Shown: positions 41,037 to 50,682 of the stretch, piece after piece
How the letters are laid out: every line of letters starts with the position of its first letter
Numbering within the stretch: position 1 is the first letter of the stretch
Source: Pseudomonas japonica
GTDB lineage: Bacteria > Pseudomonadota > Gammaproteobacteria > Pseudomonadales > Pseudomonadaceae
Direction of reading: 5' to 3'
NCBI RefSeq assembly: GCF_900188455.1
Contig: NZ_FZOL01000023.1
Coordinates: 1 to 64,000 of the forward strand
DNA: 64,000 nucleotides
The notes under the pieces: model-generated
What the model was told of the DNA's origin: nothing
Database searches by the model: none
Seen by the model: only the letters and a program-made list of their open reading frames with translations
Made by a program: the position numbers and the translations under genes

Positions 41037-42005
41037 ATGCAACCCCAAGCTTTCTACCGCGCGGTAGCGGACGATTTCAGCGCCGTTGACGAGATCATCA
41101 AGAAACAGCTGACTTCCCGCGTTCCGCTGGTATCGAAAATCGGCGACTACATTACCTCCGCCGGCGGCAAGCGTCTGCGTCCGCTGCTGGTCCTGCTCTG
41201 CGGCAAGGCCCTGGGCCGTGAAGGCGACGACCTGCGCCTGCTCGCCGCCACCATCGAATTCCTCCACACCGCCACCCTGCTGCACGACGACGTGGTCGAC
41301 ATGTCCGGCATGCGCCGTGGCCGCTCCACCGCCAATGCCCTGTGGGGCAACGCGCCGAGCGTGCTGGTGGGCGACTTCCTTTATTCGCGCTCGTTCGAAA
41401 TGATGGTCGAGCTGGGTTCGATGCCGGTCATGCAGATCCTCTCCAAGGCCACCCGGGTCATCGCCGAGGGCGAAGTGCTGCAGCTGTCGCGAGTGCGTGA
41501 CGCCAGTACCACCGAAGAAATCTACATGGATGTCATCCGCGGCAAGACCGCGATGCTGTTCGAGGCCTCGACCCACAGCGCCGCCGCCCTGGCCGGTGCC
41601 AGCGACGAGCAGCGCGAGGCCCTGCGCACCTTCGGCGACCACCTGGGCGTGGCCTTCCAGCTGGTCGACGACCTGCTCGACTACAAGGGCGACGCGCAGA
41701 CCCTGGGCAAGAACGTCGGCGATGACCTCGCCGAAGGCAAGCCGACCCTGCCGCTGATCTACACCATGCGCGAAGGCACCGCTGAACAGGCGGCCCTGGT
41801 TCGCCAGGCGATCCAGAAAGGCGGAATCGAGGACCTGGAACGCATTCGCGAAGCCGTGGAAGCCTCCGGCTCGCTGGACTACACCGCCAACCTGGCCCGC
41901 GACTACGTGGCCCGCGCCATCGCCTGCCTGGAAGTGCTGCCGGCCAGCGAATACCGCGATGCGCTGATCGAACTCAGCGAATTCGCGGTCGCCCGCACAC
42001 ACTGA
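41037..42005 (+). CDS. ispB: Polyprenyl (octaprenyl/nonaprenyl) diphosphate synthase
   Basis: A 322-residue trans-prenyltransferase making the ubiquinone side chain. The two aspartate-rich motifs are DDVVD (84-88) and DDLLD (near 211-215); GGKRLRPLLVLL is also typical. ATG 41037 is preferred (family start MQPQAFYRAVADDF) over ATG 41019. It is divergent from rplU, the usual arrangement in gammaproteobacteria. A terminator follows immediately. Confidence 0.94.
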   Translation: MQPQAFYRAVADDFSAVDEIIKKQLTSRVPLVSKIGDYITSAGGKRLRPLLVLLCGKALGREGDDLRLLAATIEFLHTATLLHDDVVDMSGMRRGRSTANALWGNAPSVLVGDFLYSRSFEMMVELGSMPVMQILSKATRVIAEGEVLQLSRVRDASTTEEIYMDVIRGKTAMLFEASTHSAAALAGASDEQREALRTFGDHLGVAFQLVDDLLDYKGDAQTLGKNVGDDLAEGKPTLPLIYTMREGTAEQAALVRQAIQKGGIEDLERIREAVEASGSLDYTANLARDYVARAIACLEVLPASEYRDALIELSEFAVARTH

Positions 42006-42012
42006 GTCCCCG

Positions 42013-42043
42013 CCGGGCCCGTCGCTCGACGGGCCCGCTTTTC
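42013..42043 (+). terminator. Rho-independent terminator after ispB
   Basis: CGGGCCCGTCG, short loop, CGACGGGCCCG followed by CTTTTCC, starting 8 bp after the ispB stop. Confidence 0.8.
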
Positions 42044-42104
42044 CTCTGTCAGGCAAAACCCTATACAATGTGGGTTTTCTGCACGCATGACCCGAGGAAA
42101 TTTA

Positions 42105-42446
42105 GTGAGCACCTTGCCACCCTGCCCCAAATGCAACTCCGAATACACCTATGAAGACGGCGCTCAACTGATCTGCCCCGAGTGCGCCCACGAGTGGTCG
42201 GCCAGCGGCGAAGCCGAGGCGGCCAACGATGACGTGGTGAAGAAGGACGCAGTGGGCAACGTCCTGCAGGACGGCGACACCATCACCGTGATCAAGGACC
42301 TCAAGGTCAAGGGCACCTCGCTGGTGGTCAAGGTCGGCACCAAGGTGAAGAACATCCGCCTGTGCGACGGCGACCACGATATCGACTGCAAGATCGATGG
42401 CATCGGCCCGATGAAGCTGAAATCGGAGTTCGTCCGCAAGGTCTGA
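42105..42446 (+). CDS. yjdM: PhnA/YjdM-type zinc-ribbon protein
   Basis: A 113-residue protein. The N-terminal zinc ribbon CPKC...CPEC lies within LPPCPKCNSEYTYEDG and LICPECAHEW. A PhnA-type SH3-like domain follows (DAVGNVLQDGDTITVIKDLK, KIDGIGPMKLKSEFVRK). It matches E. coli PhnA/YjdM, whose role is not settled (it is not phosphonoacetate hydrolase). The GTG at 42105, with GAGG upstream, matches the family start; an ATG at 42087 has no site. A GC-rich hairpin (42461-42490) follows the stop. Confidence 0.85.
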   Translation: MSTLPPCPKCNSEYTYEDGAQLICPECAHEWSASGEAEAANDDVVKKDAVGNVLQDGDTITVIKDLKVKGTSLVVKVGTKVKNIRLCDGDHDIDCKIDGIGPMKLKSEFVRKV

Positions 42447-42533
42447 TCCCCCGCCTTTCCAGGTGCGCAGCGCGACACGGGCGCGCACCTCGGCAGAAAA
42501 TGCAAATTATTCCCATTTGTCACTTGCTATTCC

Positions 42534-42552
42534 GGTAATAAGAATTATTCTC
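42534..42552 (+). promoter_or_regulatory. Candidate Fur box before a small gene
   Basis: GGTAATAAGAATTATTCTC matches 14 of 19 positions of GATAATGATAATCATTATC. It sits 27 bp before the ATG at 42579, where repression by iron-loaded Fur would block transcription. Confidence 0.65.
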
Positions 42553-42578
42553 ACTGAACGCTTTCAAGGAGAATAGCC

Positions 42579-42827
42579 ATGACTTATCTGATCGACGCCT
42601 GGCTTGACCGCCCACAACCCTACCTGCGCATCCTCCACCGCGAGACCGGCGAGGTCTGTGCCGTGCTCGAAGAGGCGGCGCTGGACGAACTGCGCGACCA
42701 GGGCGACCTGGATCTGAACGGATTGAATTCAAGTGAGCCGATCGTGCTCAAGGAACTGGTGAGGAACCTGTTCCTGTTCTGCTATGCCCGGGCGTTGCGC
42801 CCGAATACCCCGCATACCGGGTTCTGA
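42579..42827 (+). CDS. Small conserved protein, probably iron-starvation induced (PA4570-like)
   Basis: An 82-residue cytoplasmic protein (MTYLIDAWLDRPQPYLRILH, then VCAVLEEAALDELRDQGDLD) with no signal peptide or known domain. CAAGGAG lies 8 nt before the ATG. Its place after ispB matches, from memory, P. aeruginosa PA4570, a gene known for strong induction under iron limitation. The Fur-box-like sequence 27 bp upstream supports the same control here. Function unknown. Confidence 0.75.
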   Translation: MTYLIDAWLDRPQPYLRILHRETGEVCAVLEEAALDELRDQGDLDLNGLNSSEPIVLKELVRNLFLFCYARALRPNTPHTGF

Positions 42828-42849
42828 CCTGGTAGGGCCATGATTGCTC

Positions 42850-42955
42850 TGTAGGAGCTGGCTTGCCTGCGAAGGACCGCGCAGCGGTCCCCGATTGCAG
42901 TGTTGTCAGGGACCGCGTTGCGGTCCTTCGCGGGCAAGCCACGCTCCTACAAAGG
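42850..42955. repeat. Inverted REP pair
   Basis: GTAGGAGCTGGCTTGCCTGC and its inverted partner GCGGGCAAGCCACGCTCCTA surround paired GACCGCGCAGCGGTC and GACCGCGTTGCGGTC arms. They lie between the convergent small gene and fklB. Confidence 0.9.
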
Positions 42956-42989
42956 ATGTCCGGGCCGCAGATAAGCGGCCCGACAGGTC

Positions 42990-43607
42990 TTACAGAACGT
43001 CCAACAGCTCGACGTCGAAGACCAGCACGCTGTGCGGCGGGATGCTGCCAACGCCTTGCGCGCCGTAAGCCAGCTCGCTCGGCACGTACAGGCGCCATTT
43101 GCTGCCCGCGTTCATCAGTTGCAGAGCTTCGGTCCAGCCGGCGATCACGCCACCCACCGGGAATTCAGCTGGCTGACCACGATCATAGGAGCTGTCGAAG
43201 ACAGTGCCGTCGATCAGGGTGCCGTGGTAGTGGGTACGCACGTTGTCTTCGCGGGTCGGCTTGGCGCCTTCGCCAGCGGTCAGCACTTCGAACTGCAGAC
43301 CGGAAGCCAGGGTGGTGATGCCTTCGCGCTTGGCGTTCTCGGCGAGGAATTCCTTGCCGGCGGCAGCGGCGGCTTCAGCCTTGGCGGCCTGCTCGGCCTG
43401 CATGACTTCACGGATGACCTTGAAGCTGGCCGACAGGTCGGCTTCGCTGACGCGGCTTTCGGCGCCGTTGAAGGCGTCGGTCAGGCCGGCCAGGATGGCG
43501 TCCAGGCTCACGCCCGGCGGCGGGTTGTCGCGCAGTTGGCCGCCCAGTTGGCGGCCGATGCCGTAGCTGACGCGGGTTTCGTCGGTGGACAGGTTGATTT
43601 CGGACAT
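42990..43607 (-). CDS. fklB: FKBP-type peptidyl-prolyl cis-trans isomerase
   Basis: A 205-residue isomerase. The N-terminal dimerisation helices (about 1-95) are FKBP_N-like and the FKBP catalytic domain is 100-205 (VRTHYHGTLIDGTVFDSSYD, GGVIAGWTEALQLM, PSELAYG, VFDVELLDV). There is no signal peptide, so it is cytoplasmic like FklB rather than FkpA. It speeds proline isomerisation during folding. Confidence 0.9.
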   Translation of the reverse strand: MSEINLSTDETRVSYGIGRQLGGQLRDNPPPGVSLDAILAGLTDAFNGAESRVSEADLSASFKVIREVMQAEQAAKAEAAAAAGKEFLAENAKREGITTLASGLQFEVLTAGEGAKPTREDNVRTHYHGTLIDGTVFDSSYDRGQPAEFPVGGVIAGWTEALQLMNAGSKWRLYVPSELAYGAQGVGSIPPHSVLVFDVELLDVL

Positions 43608-43690
43608 TGATCTACTCCGCAGCAGGGCGCACTGACGACCGCGCCCTTCATGAAAAGGGCGAGCAGCCTAGCACACTGCGACGAAGCGCA

Positions 43691-43999
43691 TCAGCTACCT
43701 GGCGAACGACCGGACAGCGGCAGCTTGAGATCTTCTTCAGGCATATCGGGCATGCCGCACATTTCGTCCTGCACCGACCAATGCACCAGGTGCAGCGGCA
43801 GGGTCGGCAGGCCTCTGAGCAGATGATGCGCTTCCACCAGCGAATGCACTTTCAGGCGTCCGCCGCGGACATCGGTCAGAGCATGTGCGTGCCCGTGGGC
43901 GCGCGCCTCCAGCAGATAGTCACCACCTTCGATGGCGATCAGGTTGATCTCCTGGATATGGCCCGTGCGGGCCTGGGCGTTCAGTTCGTGCAGGTTCAT
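43691..43999 (-). CDS. DUF6482-like small conserved protein
   Basis: A 102-residue protein (MNLHELNAQARTGHIQEINL, then VHSLVEAHHLLRGLP) that I recall as the DUF6482 family of pseudomonads. No signal peptide or catalytic motif is seen. GAGG lies 7 nt before the ATG. Function unknown; it sits beside another small conserved gene and a Lon-like protease. Confidence 0.65.
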   Translation of the reverse strand: MNLHELNAQARTGHIQEINLIAIEGGDYLLEARAHGHAHALTDVRGGRLKVHSLVEAHHLLRGLPTLPLHLVHWSVQDEMCGMPDMPEEDLKLPLSGRSPGS

Positions 44000-44058
44000 G
44001 AGCGTACCTCGCAGCGGGAACAGTCTAGCGACCGTTCATTTTTTGTACAGCCACGACT

Positions 44059-44367
44059 TCAGTGATGCACGTATCCGTTGACCCGACGCAGCTGCGCCTG
44101 CAGATGAACGCTCCAGATCTGCGGATCGTCGGCGAGCTGATAGCCGTGCAGGGTCAGGCTGTCGACGATGGCATTGAGCACCGACTCGGCGACGAAAGGA
44201 CCGTGGAACGGCCCCTGGGCCTTGATCGCGGAAGGTTGTTCGCCAGCCATGCCGGCGGCGAACAGGAGTGTCCACATACCGGTGTCGCCGGCCAGGGGAC
44301 GTATGCTGCACTCAATGCGGGTGACCAGACCCAGGCATTGGCGGGTAAGGCTGAGGCTGCGCGGCAT
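44059..44367 (-). CDS. Hypothetical conserved protein
   Basis: A 102-residue protein (MPRSLSLTRQCLGLVTRIEC, ending LRRVNGYVHH) without recognised motifs. GAGGG is 9 nt before the ATG. The middle (GPFVAESVLNAIVDSLTLHG) looks like one amphipathic helix. I cannot assign a family. It is 59 bp upstream of the DUF6482-like gene on the same strand and may be co-transcribed. Confidence 0.6.
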   Translation of the reverse strand: MPRSLSLTRQCLGLVTRIECSIRPLAGDTGMWTLLFAAGMAGEQPSAIKAQGPFHGPFVAESVLNAIVDSLTLHGYQLADDPQIWSVHLQAQLRRVNGYVHH

Positions 44368-44535
44368 GGCGACGACCCTCGGAAGAATCTCGTTCAGCCT
44401 TCGAACAAGGCTGTTTCCATCCTGTACCGACGACTATCCATGCTTTGAAGAATAGAAGAAAACCGCTCGGCACAAGCGACCGGCGGCAAACGGGCGCCGA
44501 ATGGTCATGCCATCGCGGCGCCCGCCAGCCAACCG

Positions 44536-46974
44536 TCAGGCCGGTTTGACCTCGGCAAGTGCCTGTTCCGCCTGCTCTTTCTCGGCTTCCTTGAGGTCTT
44601 CCTCACTGATCATCTCGGCGATCACCCGCAGGCGTTCCACCACCCGGGCGTTGACACTGCCCTCCGGGAACTGGCCGTCGGCGTCCGGCGTGCCGGCGGG
44701 CTCGCCCACCAGCAGGCTGAGCGCTTCGTCGGCCTGGCTCACCGCGTAGACATGGAACTGCCCGGCACGAACTGCCTGCAGCACCCGCTCGTCGAGCATC
44801 AGGGTGGACACGTTGGCTTTCGGGATGATCGCGCCCTGCTCGCCGGTCAGGCCACGGGCTTCGCAAAGGCGGAAGAACCCTTCGATCTTCTCGTTGACCC
44901 CGCCGACCGCCTGCACTTCGCCGAACTGGTTGATCGAGCCGGTGATCGCGAAACATTGCTTGAGCGGTGTCTTCGACAGCGCCGAGATCAGCGTGCAGGC
45001 CTCGCCCAGCGAGGCACTGTCGCCATCGACATAGCCGTAGGACTGCTCCAGGGCAATGCTCGCGGAAATCGCCAGGGGGAATTCCTGGGCGTAACGGCTG
45101 CCGAGATAGCCGGTGAGAATCATCACGCCCTTGGAGTGGATCGGCTGGCCGAGGTTGACCTCACGCTCGATGTCGACGATACCGCTGCCGCCCGGGTATA
45201 CCGTGGCGGAAATCCGCGCCGGCACGCCGAACGCGGAGTCGCCCACTTCCAGCACGGTCAGGCCGTTGCACTTGCCCACCGCCGCACCCTCGGTATCGAT
45301 GAGGATGATCCCGGCGAGCATGTCGTCGAGAATCCGCGCCGAAACCCGTCCGGTGCGCGTGGCCTTGGCCTTGAGCGCACGTTCGATATGACCGACGTCG
45401 GTCATTTCGTCGTTGGCCAGGTGGCGGATGAAGTCGGCCTCGCTGACCAGCTGGAACAGGTCACCGATGCGCGCCGACAAACGCTTCTGGTTTTCCGCCA
45501 GGCGCGCGCTGTAGGTCGCCAGGCGCGCCACCGCGTCGGCGGTCAGCGGCGCCATGCCTTCCTCGCTGGTACGGGTCTTCAGCAACTGGGCGAACTGCTC
45601 CAGGCTCTCGTCGTGCATCGGGATCTCTTCGTCGAAATCCACCAGCACGCGGAACATCTCCTGGAAGTCCGGATCATGGTCCTGCAGCGCGTAGTAGAGC
45701 TGGCGCGCGCCGATGATGACGACCTTGACCTGCAACGGGATCATCTGCGGCGTCAGGGTCACCGTGGCGATGCGACCCAGCTCGCCCAGCGGCGATTCCA
45801 TCTTCAGCTTGCGCGACTGCAGGGCGCGCTTGAGGGCATCCCAGACGAACGGCTCGCCGAGCATCTTCTCCGCTTCGAGGATCAGGAAACCGCCGTTGGC
45901 GCGATGCAGCGCCCCCGGGCGCAACTGCCGGTAGTTGGTGTACAGCGCCCCCTGGTCGGTGCTGTATTCGATGCGGCCGAACAGGTTGTCGTAGGTCGGG
46001 TGCGGTTCGAACACCACCGGCGCACCGCCGCTGGCGGAATGACCGACCACCAGGCTCGGCGAAAGCTGCTCCTCGAGCATCTTGCGCGCCACCGCGTCGA
46101 TCTTGCTGTCGTCCACCAACTGCTCGACAACGGTACGCAACAGGTGCACCTGCACGGCCTGCAGGTAGGCGCAGACCGCGGCGTTCTCCGAGTATTTTTC
46201 CGACAGAGGGCCGAGCAGCGGCTGGAGGGCCAGGGTAATGGTTTCCTCGTTGAGCTGACGCAACTGGTTGTTCGACTCGCGCTTCCACTGCGGCAGGCTC
46301 GCCAGCTCTTCGTTCAAGCGCTCTTCCAGCGCGGCGATGTCTTCGTGGAAGCGCTCGCGCTCGGCTTCCGGCAACTGGGCGAACTCGGCTTCGTCGAGGG
46401 CCTTGCCATCGCTCATCGGGGTGAAGGCGACATTGCTGCTGTCGCGGTACAGCGCCACGTCCTTCTCCAGCGAGGCGCGCTCGATCACGTCGAGGGCGCG
46501 GTCGTAGCGCTGGTTGAAGGCACGGTCGATGGCGCTCTTCTTCTGCTGGTAGGACGGGTGCTCGAAGACCGCCGGGAAGGTGACCACGAGGTTGTCGATC
46601 AGGCTGCCGATATCGGCGATGAAGGTGCTCGCGCTGCCAGGCGCCAGCTCCACCGCGCGAGGCTCGCGCGGTTCGTCGAAGTTGTTGACGTAGACCCAGT
46701 CGGACGGGGTCTGCAGGCGCTTGCCTTCGGCTTTCAGGTAGCGCTTGACGAACGAGAAGCGACCGGTGCCCGGTTCGCCCATGACGAACACGTTGTAGCC
46801 CGGACGGGGCATGGCGACGCCGAACTGCAGGGCCTCTACCGCACGTTCCTGGCCCAGCACACCGCGAAATGGCTCCAGATCATTGGTTGTGGAAAAAGCG
46901 AACTGTTCAGCGGAAAACGGCCGGGTCAGGGCTTCGGGCGCAAGACGCAGGCTCGCAGCGACAGAATCGGGCAT
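44536..46974 (-). CDS. Lon-like ATP-dependent protease (S16, LonB/YcbZ-type)
   Basis: An 812-residue protein. An AAA-type ATPase half has a Walker-A-like MGEPGTGRFSFVKRYL (about 66-81), where the usual GK(S/T) reads GRFS. The C-terminal S16 protease domain has catalytic Ser in DGDSASLGEA (near 650) and Lys in GGVNEKIEGF (near 693). FRVLVDFDEEIPMH marks the LonB/YcbZ-type lid region. It belongs to the same clade as E. coli YcbZ. It should degrade selected proteins. AGGAAG lies 4-5 nt before the ATG. A single-gene unit. Confidence 0.85.
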   Translation of the reverse strand: MPDSVAASLRLAPEALTRPFSAEQFAFSTTNDLEPFRGVLGQERAVEALQFGVAMPRPGYNVFVMGEPGTGRFSFVKRYLKAEGKRLQTPSDWVYVNNFDEPREPRAVELAPGSASTFIADIGSLIDNLVVTFPAVFEHPSYQQKKSAIDRAFNQRYDRALDVIERASLEKDVALYRDSSNVAFTPMSDGKALDEAEFAQLPEAERERFHEDIAALEERLNEELASLPQWKRESNNQLRQLNEETITLALQPLLGPLSEKYSENAAVCAYLQAVQVHLLRTVVEQLVDDSKIDAVARKMLEEQLSPSLVVGHSASGGAPVVFEPHPTYDNLFGRIEYSTDQGALYTNYRQLRPGALHRANGGFLILEAEKMLGEPFVWDALKRALQSRKLKMESPLGELGRIATVTLTPQMIPLQVKVVIIGARQLYYALQDHDPDFQEMFRVLVDFDEEIPMHDESLEQFAQLLKTRTSEEGMAPLTADAVARLATYSARLAENQKRLSARIGDLFQLVSEADFIRHLANDEMTDVGHIERALKAKATRTGRVSARILDDMLAGIILIDTEGAAVGKCNGLTVLEVGDSAFGVPARISATVYPGGSGIVDIEREVNLGQPIHSKGVMILTGYLGSRYAQEFPLAISASIALEQSYGYVDGDSASLGEACTLISALSKTPLKQCFAITGSINQFGEVQAVGGVNEKIEGFFRLCEARGLTGEQGAIIPKANVSTLMLDERVLQAVRAGQFHVYAVSQADEALSLLVGEPAGTPDADGQFPEGSVNARVVERLRVIAEMISEEDLKEAEKEQAEQALAEVKPA

Positions 46975-47249
46975 CGGGCTTCCTTACTTCGGCGGGGCAG
47001 ATGCGGGCATTCTGGCGCCGCCTGCGCCCGCGTTGCAAGGCTCTTGGCGCATTTGCCTACGGGTGCGCAAAACGTGATGAGCCACGCGTGTTAACGCAAT
47101 ATTTCGCAATTAATAACCGAACCCGGGGATCGTGCCTAAACTCTTACACTGCGCGGCCGGGTAGATAACCGGACCCGATCCGGCAGTCCCCCCGCGGCAC
47201 GCCGGACAACCCTGACCTTTGGTTTGCAAATCAAAAAGAGAACAACGCT

Positions 47250-47738
47250 ATGAAACGGATTCTTCTGGGTACTCTGTTCACCGCGGTTTCGATCAACGCC
47301 ATGGCCCAGGCGCCCGGCGGACCGGACTGCGGCTGGGGCAACATGCTGTTCGAAGGCCAACGCGGCACTCCCGCTCACTTCCTCGCCTCCACCACCAACG
47401 GCACCTCGGGCAACGCCACCTTCGGCATGACCTCGGGTACCAACGGCTGCTCGACCAACGCCGCGCTGACCTACGGCGGCAAATCCTGGTTCGCCATGAA
47501 CGGCATGATGAACGAGCTCTCCGAAGACATGGCCAAGGGCCAGGGCGAAGCCCTGACCACCTATGCCGTGGTTCTCGGTGTGGCCCCCGAAGACCGCGCG
47601 CACTTCGCCGCCGTCACCCATCAGCACTTCCAGGACATCTTCAAGACCGCGGACATCACCGCCGAAGACGTCCACAGCAATACCCTCGCCGTGCTCAAGG
47701 CGGATGCCCGCCTGGCCAAGTACGCTCCTGCAGCCTGA
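47250..47738 (+). CDS. DUF3015 family secreted protein
   Basis: A 162-residue protein with signal peptide MKRILLGTLFTAVSINAM-AQA. It carries DCGWGNMLFEGQ and FGMTSGTNGCS, conserved in the DUF3015 family, whose function is unknown. Two cysteines (near 28 and 71) could form a disulfide. It is followed by a hairpin terminator and then the DUF4105 gene. The 275 bp before it (46975-47249) hold only promoter-like AT-rich sequence around 47090. Confidence 0.8.
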   Translation: MKRILLGTLFTAVSINAMAQAPGGPDCGWGNMLFEGQRGTPAHFLASTTNGTSGNATFGMTSGTNGCSTNAALTYGGKSWFAMNGMMNELSEDMAKGQGEALTTYAVVLGVAPEDRAHFAAVTHQHFQDIFKTADITAEDVHSNTLAVLKADARLAKYAPAA

Positions 47739-47755
47739 CGCTGACGCTGCGTCAC

Positions 47756-47782
47756 CCCGCTCCGGGAACGGAGCGGGTCGTT
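47756..47782 (+). terminator. Hairpin terminator after the DUF3015 gene
   Basis: CCCGCTCCG-GGAA-CGGAGCGGG, a perfect 9-bp stem followed by TCGTT. A short T tract suggests partial termination, with read-through into the next gene possible. Confidence 0.6.
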
Positions 47783-47819
47783 GATCCCATCGGCTTCATT
47801 CGAGAAGTAGTTGCCCGAC

Positions 47820-49673
47820 ATGCTCAAACGCCTCGCCGCTCTGGCGCTCTGTGCCTGTGCCCCGCTGCACGCGGCACCTTTCATGGACGAATCGCGCCTC
47901 CAGGCCCTGGCCACCGATCCCTACTGGATTGCCCTGGGCCACTACGAGACCGGCAAGCTGGGCGGTTGGCGCAGTTATGTCGACGACGAACGGTTCTTTC
48001 TTGCCGAGGACGGTGCGCACCATCCCGATCGCGAACTGGCCGCCACCGTGCGGGCCCTCTACGAGCCCGCCAGCCTGGGCGACAAACATGCCCAATGCGT
48101 GTACCCGGCACGCACCCGCTGGCTGCGCGAGCAGTTGCAGCTCGGCGATCTGCCGACCCCCGACTGCACCGAATACACCCGCTGGTTCCAGGACGTGGCG
48201 CCGCACAGCGCGGTGCTGATCTTCCCCGCCGCCTACCTGAACAGCCCGTCGTCGATGTTCGGCCACACCCTGCTGCGCATCGACCAGGCCGACGTGCAGA
48301 GCAACGAAACCGCCCTGCTCAGCTACGCGGTCAACTTCGGCGCCTATATCGAAGGCAACGACAACAGCATTCTCTATGCCTGGAAGGGCCTGATGGGCGG
48401 CTATCCCGGCCTGTTCGCCTTCGTCCCCTACCAGGAGAAACTTTCCGAGTACCGCAGCCTGGAAAACCGCGACCTGTGGGAATACCGGCTGAACCTCTCG
48501 CCCGAGGAAACCGGGCGCATGGTCGAGCATATCTGGGAGCTCAAGCAGATCCGCTTCGACTACTTCTTCTTCGACGAAAACTGCTCCTATCGCCTGCTGG
48601 AACTGCTCCAGGTGGCCCGCCCGAGCCTGGACCTGACCTCGCATTTCCCCCTGACCGCGATCCCCACCGACACGGTCAAGGCGGTGAAGAAGGCCGGGCT
48701 GGTCGAGCGGGTGGACTACCGGCCGTCGCGAGAACGGGAATTGCTGGCCCGCGCCGCGCCGCTGGAAAAAGCCGAACAGCGCCAGGTGCTGACGCTGGCT
48801 GCCGATACTACCTATCTGCAAAGCCCCGAGTTCAGCGCCCTGCCCAAGCCGCGCCAGGCCCTGGTGCAGGACGCCGCCTACCGCCTGGAGCGTTACCGCG
48901 CCACCGGCCAGGAGCGCGATCCGGCGCAGGCCAAGCGCAGTTTCGAACTGCTGCGGGCGATCAACCGCAACCCGCCGCCGCCGCTGGACATCGAGCGTCC
49001 CGGCCTGCCCGAGGACGGTCATGAATCGCGCACCTGGCAGCTCGGCGTCGGTACCCGCGAGGACCGCGCGTTCGCCGAATATGGTCTGCGCATGGCCTAT
49101 CACGACCTCAACGACAACGCCTATGGCTTCCCGCTCGGCGCGCAGATCGAGATTCTCCAGCTCAAGCTGCGCCAGTACGAAGGCAATGACTGGCAGGTGC
49201 AGCGCCTGGACCTGGCGACCATCCGCTCGCTGACCCCGCGCAACGATCTGCTCAAGCCCTGGTCATGGCAGGTGGCTGGCGGCCTGGAGCGGGTGCCGGG
49301 CAAGCATGACGACGAAGTGCTGGTCAGTCATGTCAACGGCGGCGCCGGCGGGACCTGGGCGCTGGGCGACGACCTGCTCGGTTTTGCCCTGGGCACCGTG
49401 CGGGTCGAGCACCACAACGACTTCGCCCAGTTCATCGCCCCTGCCGCCGGGTTCAATACCGGGGTGTTGTGGCGCAACGGGCTGGGCAACCTGAGCCTCG
49501 AAGCCAAGGGGGATTACTTCGTCAATGGCGAGGTGCGGCGCAGCCTGAGCCTCAACCAGCAATGGGAATTGAGCGACAGCCTGGGCCTGCGCTTGAGCGC
49601 CAGGCGCGAGTTCAGCCAGCTGGCGACGGCGCAGAACGAGGTGATGCTGGAGTTGAAGTGGTATCACTACTGA
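47820..49673 (+). CDS. DUF4105 (Lnb-type periplasmic) envelope protein
   Basis: A 617-residue protein with signal peptide MLKRLAALALCACAPLHA-AP. The DUF4105 domain (about 120-300) contains the papain-like-looking SSMFGHTLLRID and FFDENCSYRLLELL, with Cys and His that could be catalytic. The C-terminal third is rich in beta strands and ends YHY, as in an outer-membrane-associated domain. ATG 47820 is chosen; a TTG at 47811 is possible and no strong ribosome site is seen. It follows the DUF3015 gene, a pairing I have seen in pseudomonads. Function unknown. Confidence 0.8.
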   Translation: MLKRLAALALCACAPLHAAPFMDESRLQALATDPYWIALGHYETGKLGGWRSYVDDERFFLAEDGAHHPDRELAATVRALYEPASLGDKHAQCVYPARTRWLREQLQLGDLPTPDCTEYTRWFQDVAPHSAVLIFPAAYLNSPSSMFGHTLLRIDQADVQSNETALLSYAVNFGAYIEGNDNSILYAWKGLMGGYPGLFAFVPYQEKLSEYRSLENRDLWEYRLNLSPEETGRMVEHIWELKQIRFDYFFFDENCSYRLLELLQVARPSLDLTSHFPLTAIPTDTVKAVKKAGLVERVDYRPSRERELLARAAPLEKAEQRQVLTLAADTTYLQSPEFSALPKPRQALVQDAAYRLERYRATGQERDPAQAKRSFELLRAINRNPPPPLDIERPGLPEDGHESRTWQLGVGTREDRAFAEYGLRMAYHDLNDNAYGFPLGAQIEILQLKLRQYEGNDWQVQRLDLATIRSLTPRNDLLKPWSWQVAGGLERVPGKHDDEVLVSHVNGGAGGTWALGDDLLGFALGTVRVEHHNDFAQFIAPAAGFNTGVLWRNGLGNLSLEAKGDYFVNGEVRRSLSLNQQWELSDSLGLRLSARREFSQLATAQNEVMLELKWYHY

Positions 49674-49763
49674 GGCGCTCCCGGAACACGCCATTCACCA
49701 CCTTTTGACAACACACCGACAATCCCCCTCCTAGACTTTCCCCATCATGCGGAGAGTCTTGCG

Positions 49764-50111
49764 ATGCGGTGGTACTGGGTTGTAGCGGTGCTGTTCCTGA
49801 CGGGTTGTCAATCGACCCACCAGCAGTTGATCGAAAAAGGTTATCCACCGGCCTACGCCGACGGCTTCGGGGACGGCTGCGGCAGTGGCCGGCAAGCCGC
49901 CGGGGTCATGGCCGGCGAATTCCGCAAGGATGTCCCGCGCTACCTGCACAACCGCCAGTACGAAACCGGCTGGGACGACGGCTTCCGCCAGTGCCAGGCG
50001 ATGCGCCGGAACCAGGATCAGCAGAACTACTACGACCGCCACTGGGACGAGCGCGAAGAACGCTGGCAACAGGAAAAGGACCGTGACGCGGCACGGGCCT
50101 ATCGGCGATGA
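49764..50111 (+). CDS. Small lipoprotein
   Basis: A 115-residue protein with a lipobox (VVAVLFLTGCQSTHQQ; Cys15 would be lipidated, +2 Gln pointing to the outer membrane). The mature part is glycine-rich (YADGFGDGCGSGRQAAG), then highly charged (REERWQQEKDRDAARAYRR). GGAG lies 9 nt before the ATG. Function unknown. Confidence 0.75.
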   Translation: MRWYWVVAVLFLTGCQSTHQQLIEKGYPPAYADGFGDGCGSGRQAAGVMAGEFRKDVPRYLHNRQYETGWDDGFRQCQAMRRNQDQQNYYDRHWDEREERWQQEKDRDAARAYRR

Positions 50112-50182
50112 CGGCGTCGCAATCGGACATCCGCTGAAACCGCGACCCTGCCAGCATGGTCTTCTGGCAAAGGAGACCGTTC

Positions 50183-50682
50183 ATGAGCCGAGCATTCGTC
50201 AACGAGGACCAGGCTGCCGCCCAGGCCAGCCAGCCGGTCGAGCGCAAGGTCAGCGACCAGCCCAACTACGTTACCGCCCGCGGTCTCGCCGACCTGCAGC
50301 AGCGGGTGATGGAACTCAATCGCCTGCGCAGCGACCTCCTCGCCCAGGGTGAGCGGGCCGACAAGCAGCGCCTGGCCGATACCGAACGCGACCTGCGCTA
50401 TTTCGGCGCGCGACAGCAGAGCGCCCAGGTGGTACCGGCGGCGACATCGCGGGACAAGGTACAGATCGGCAGCCGGGTGACCTATATCGACGAACAGGAC
50501 CGGCAACAGGTGGTGCAACTGGTGGGGGAAGATCAGGCCGACATCGCTGCCGGCCTGATCAACTGGGGTTCCCCGCTGGGCCGGGCGCTGCTGGGAGCGG
50601 CACCCGGTGACGAGGTTGTGTGGCGACGACCGGCGGGCGATCAGCTGATCGAGGTCATCGCCATCGAGCCGGAGCCCGAACC

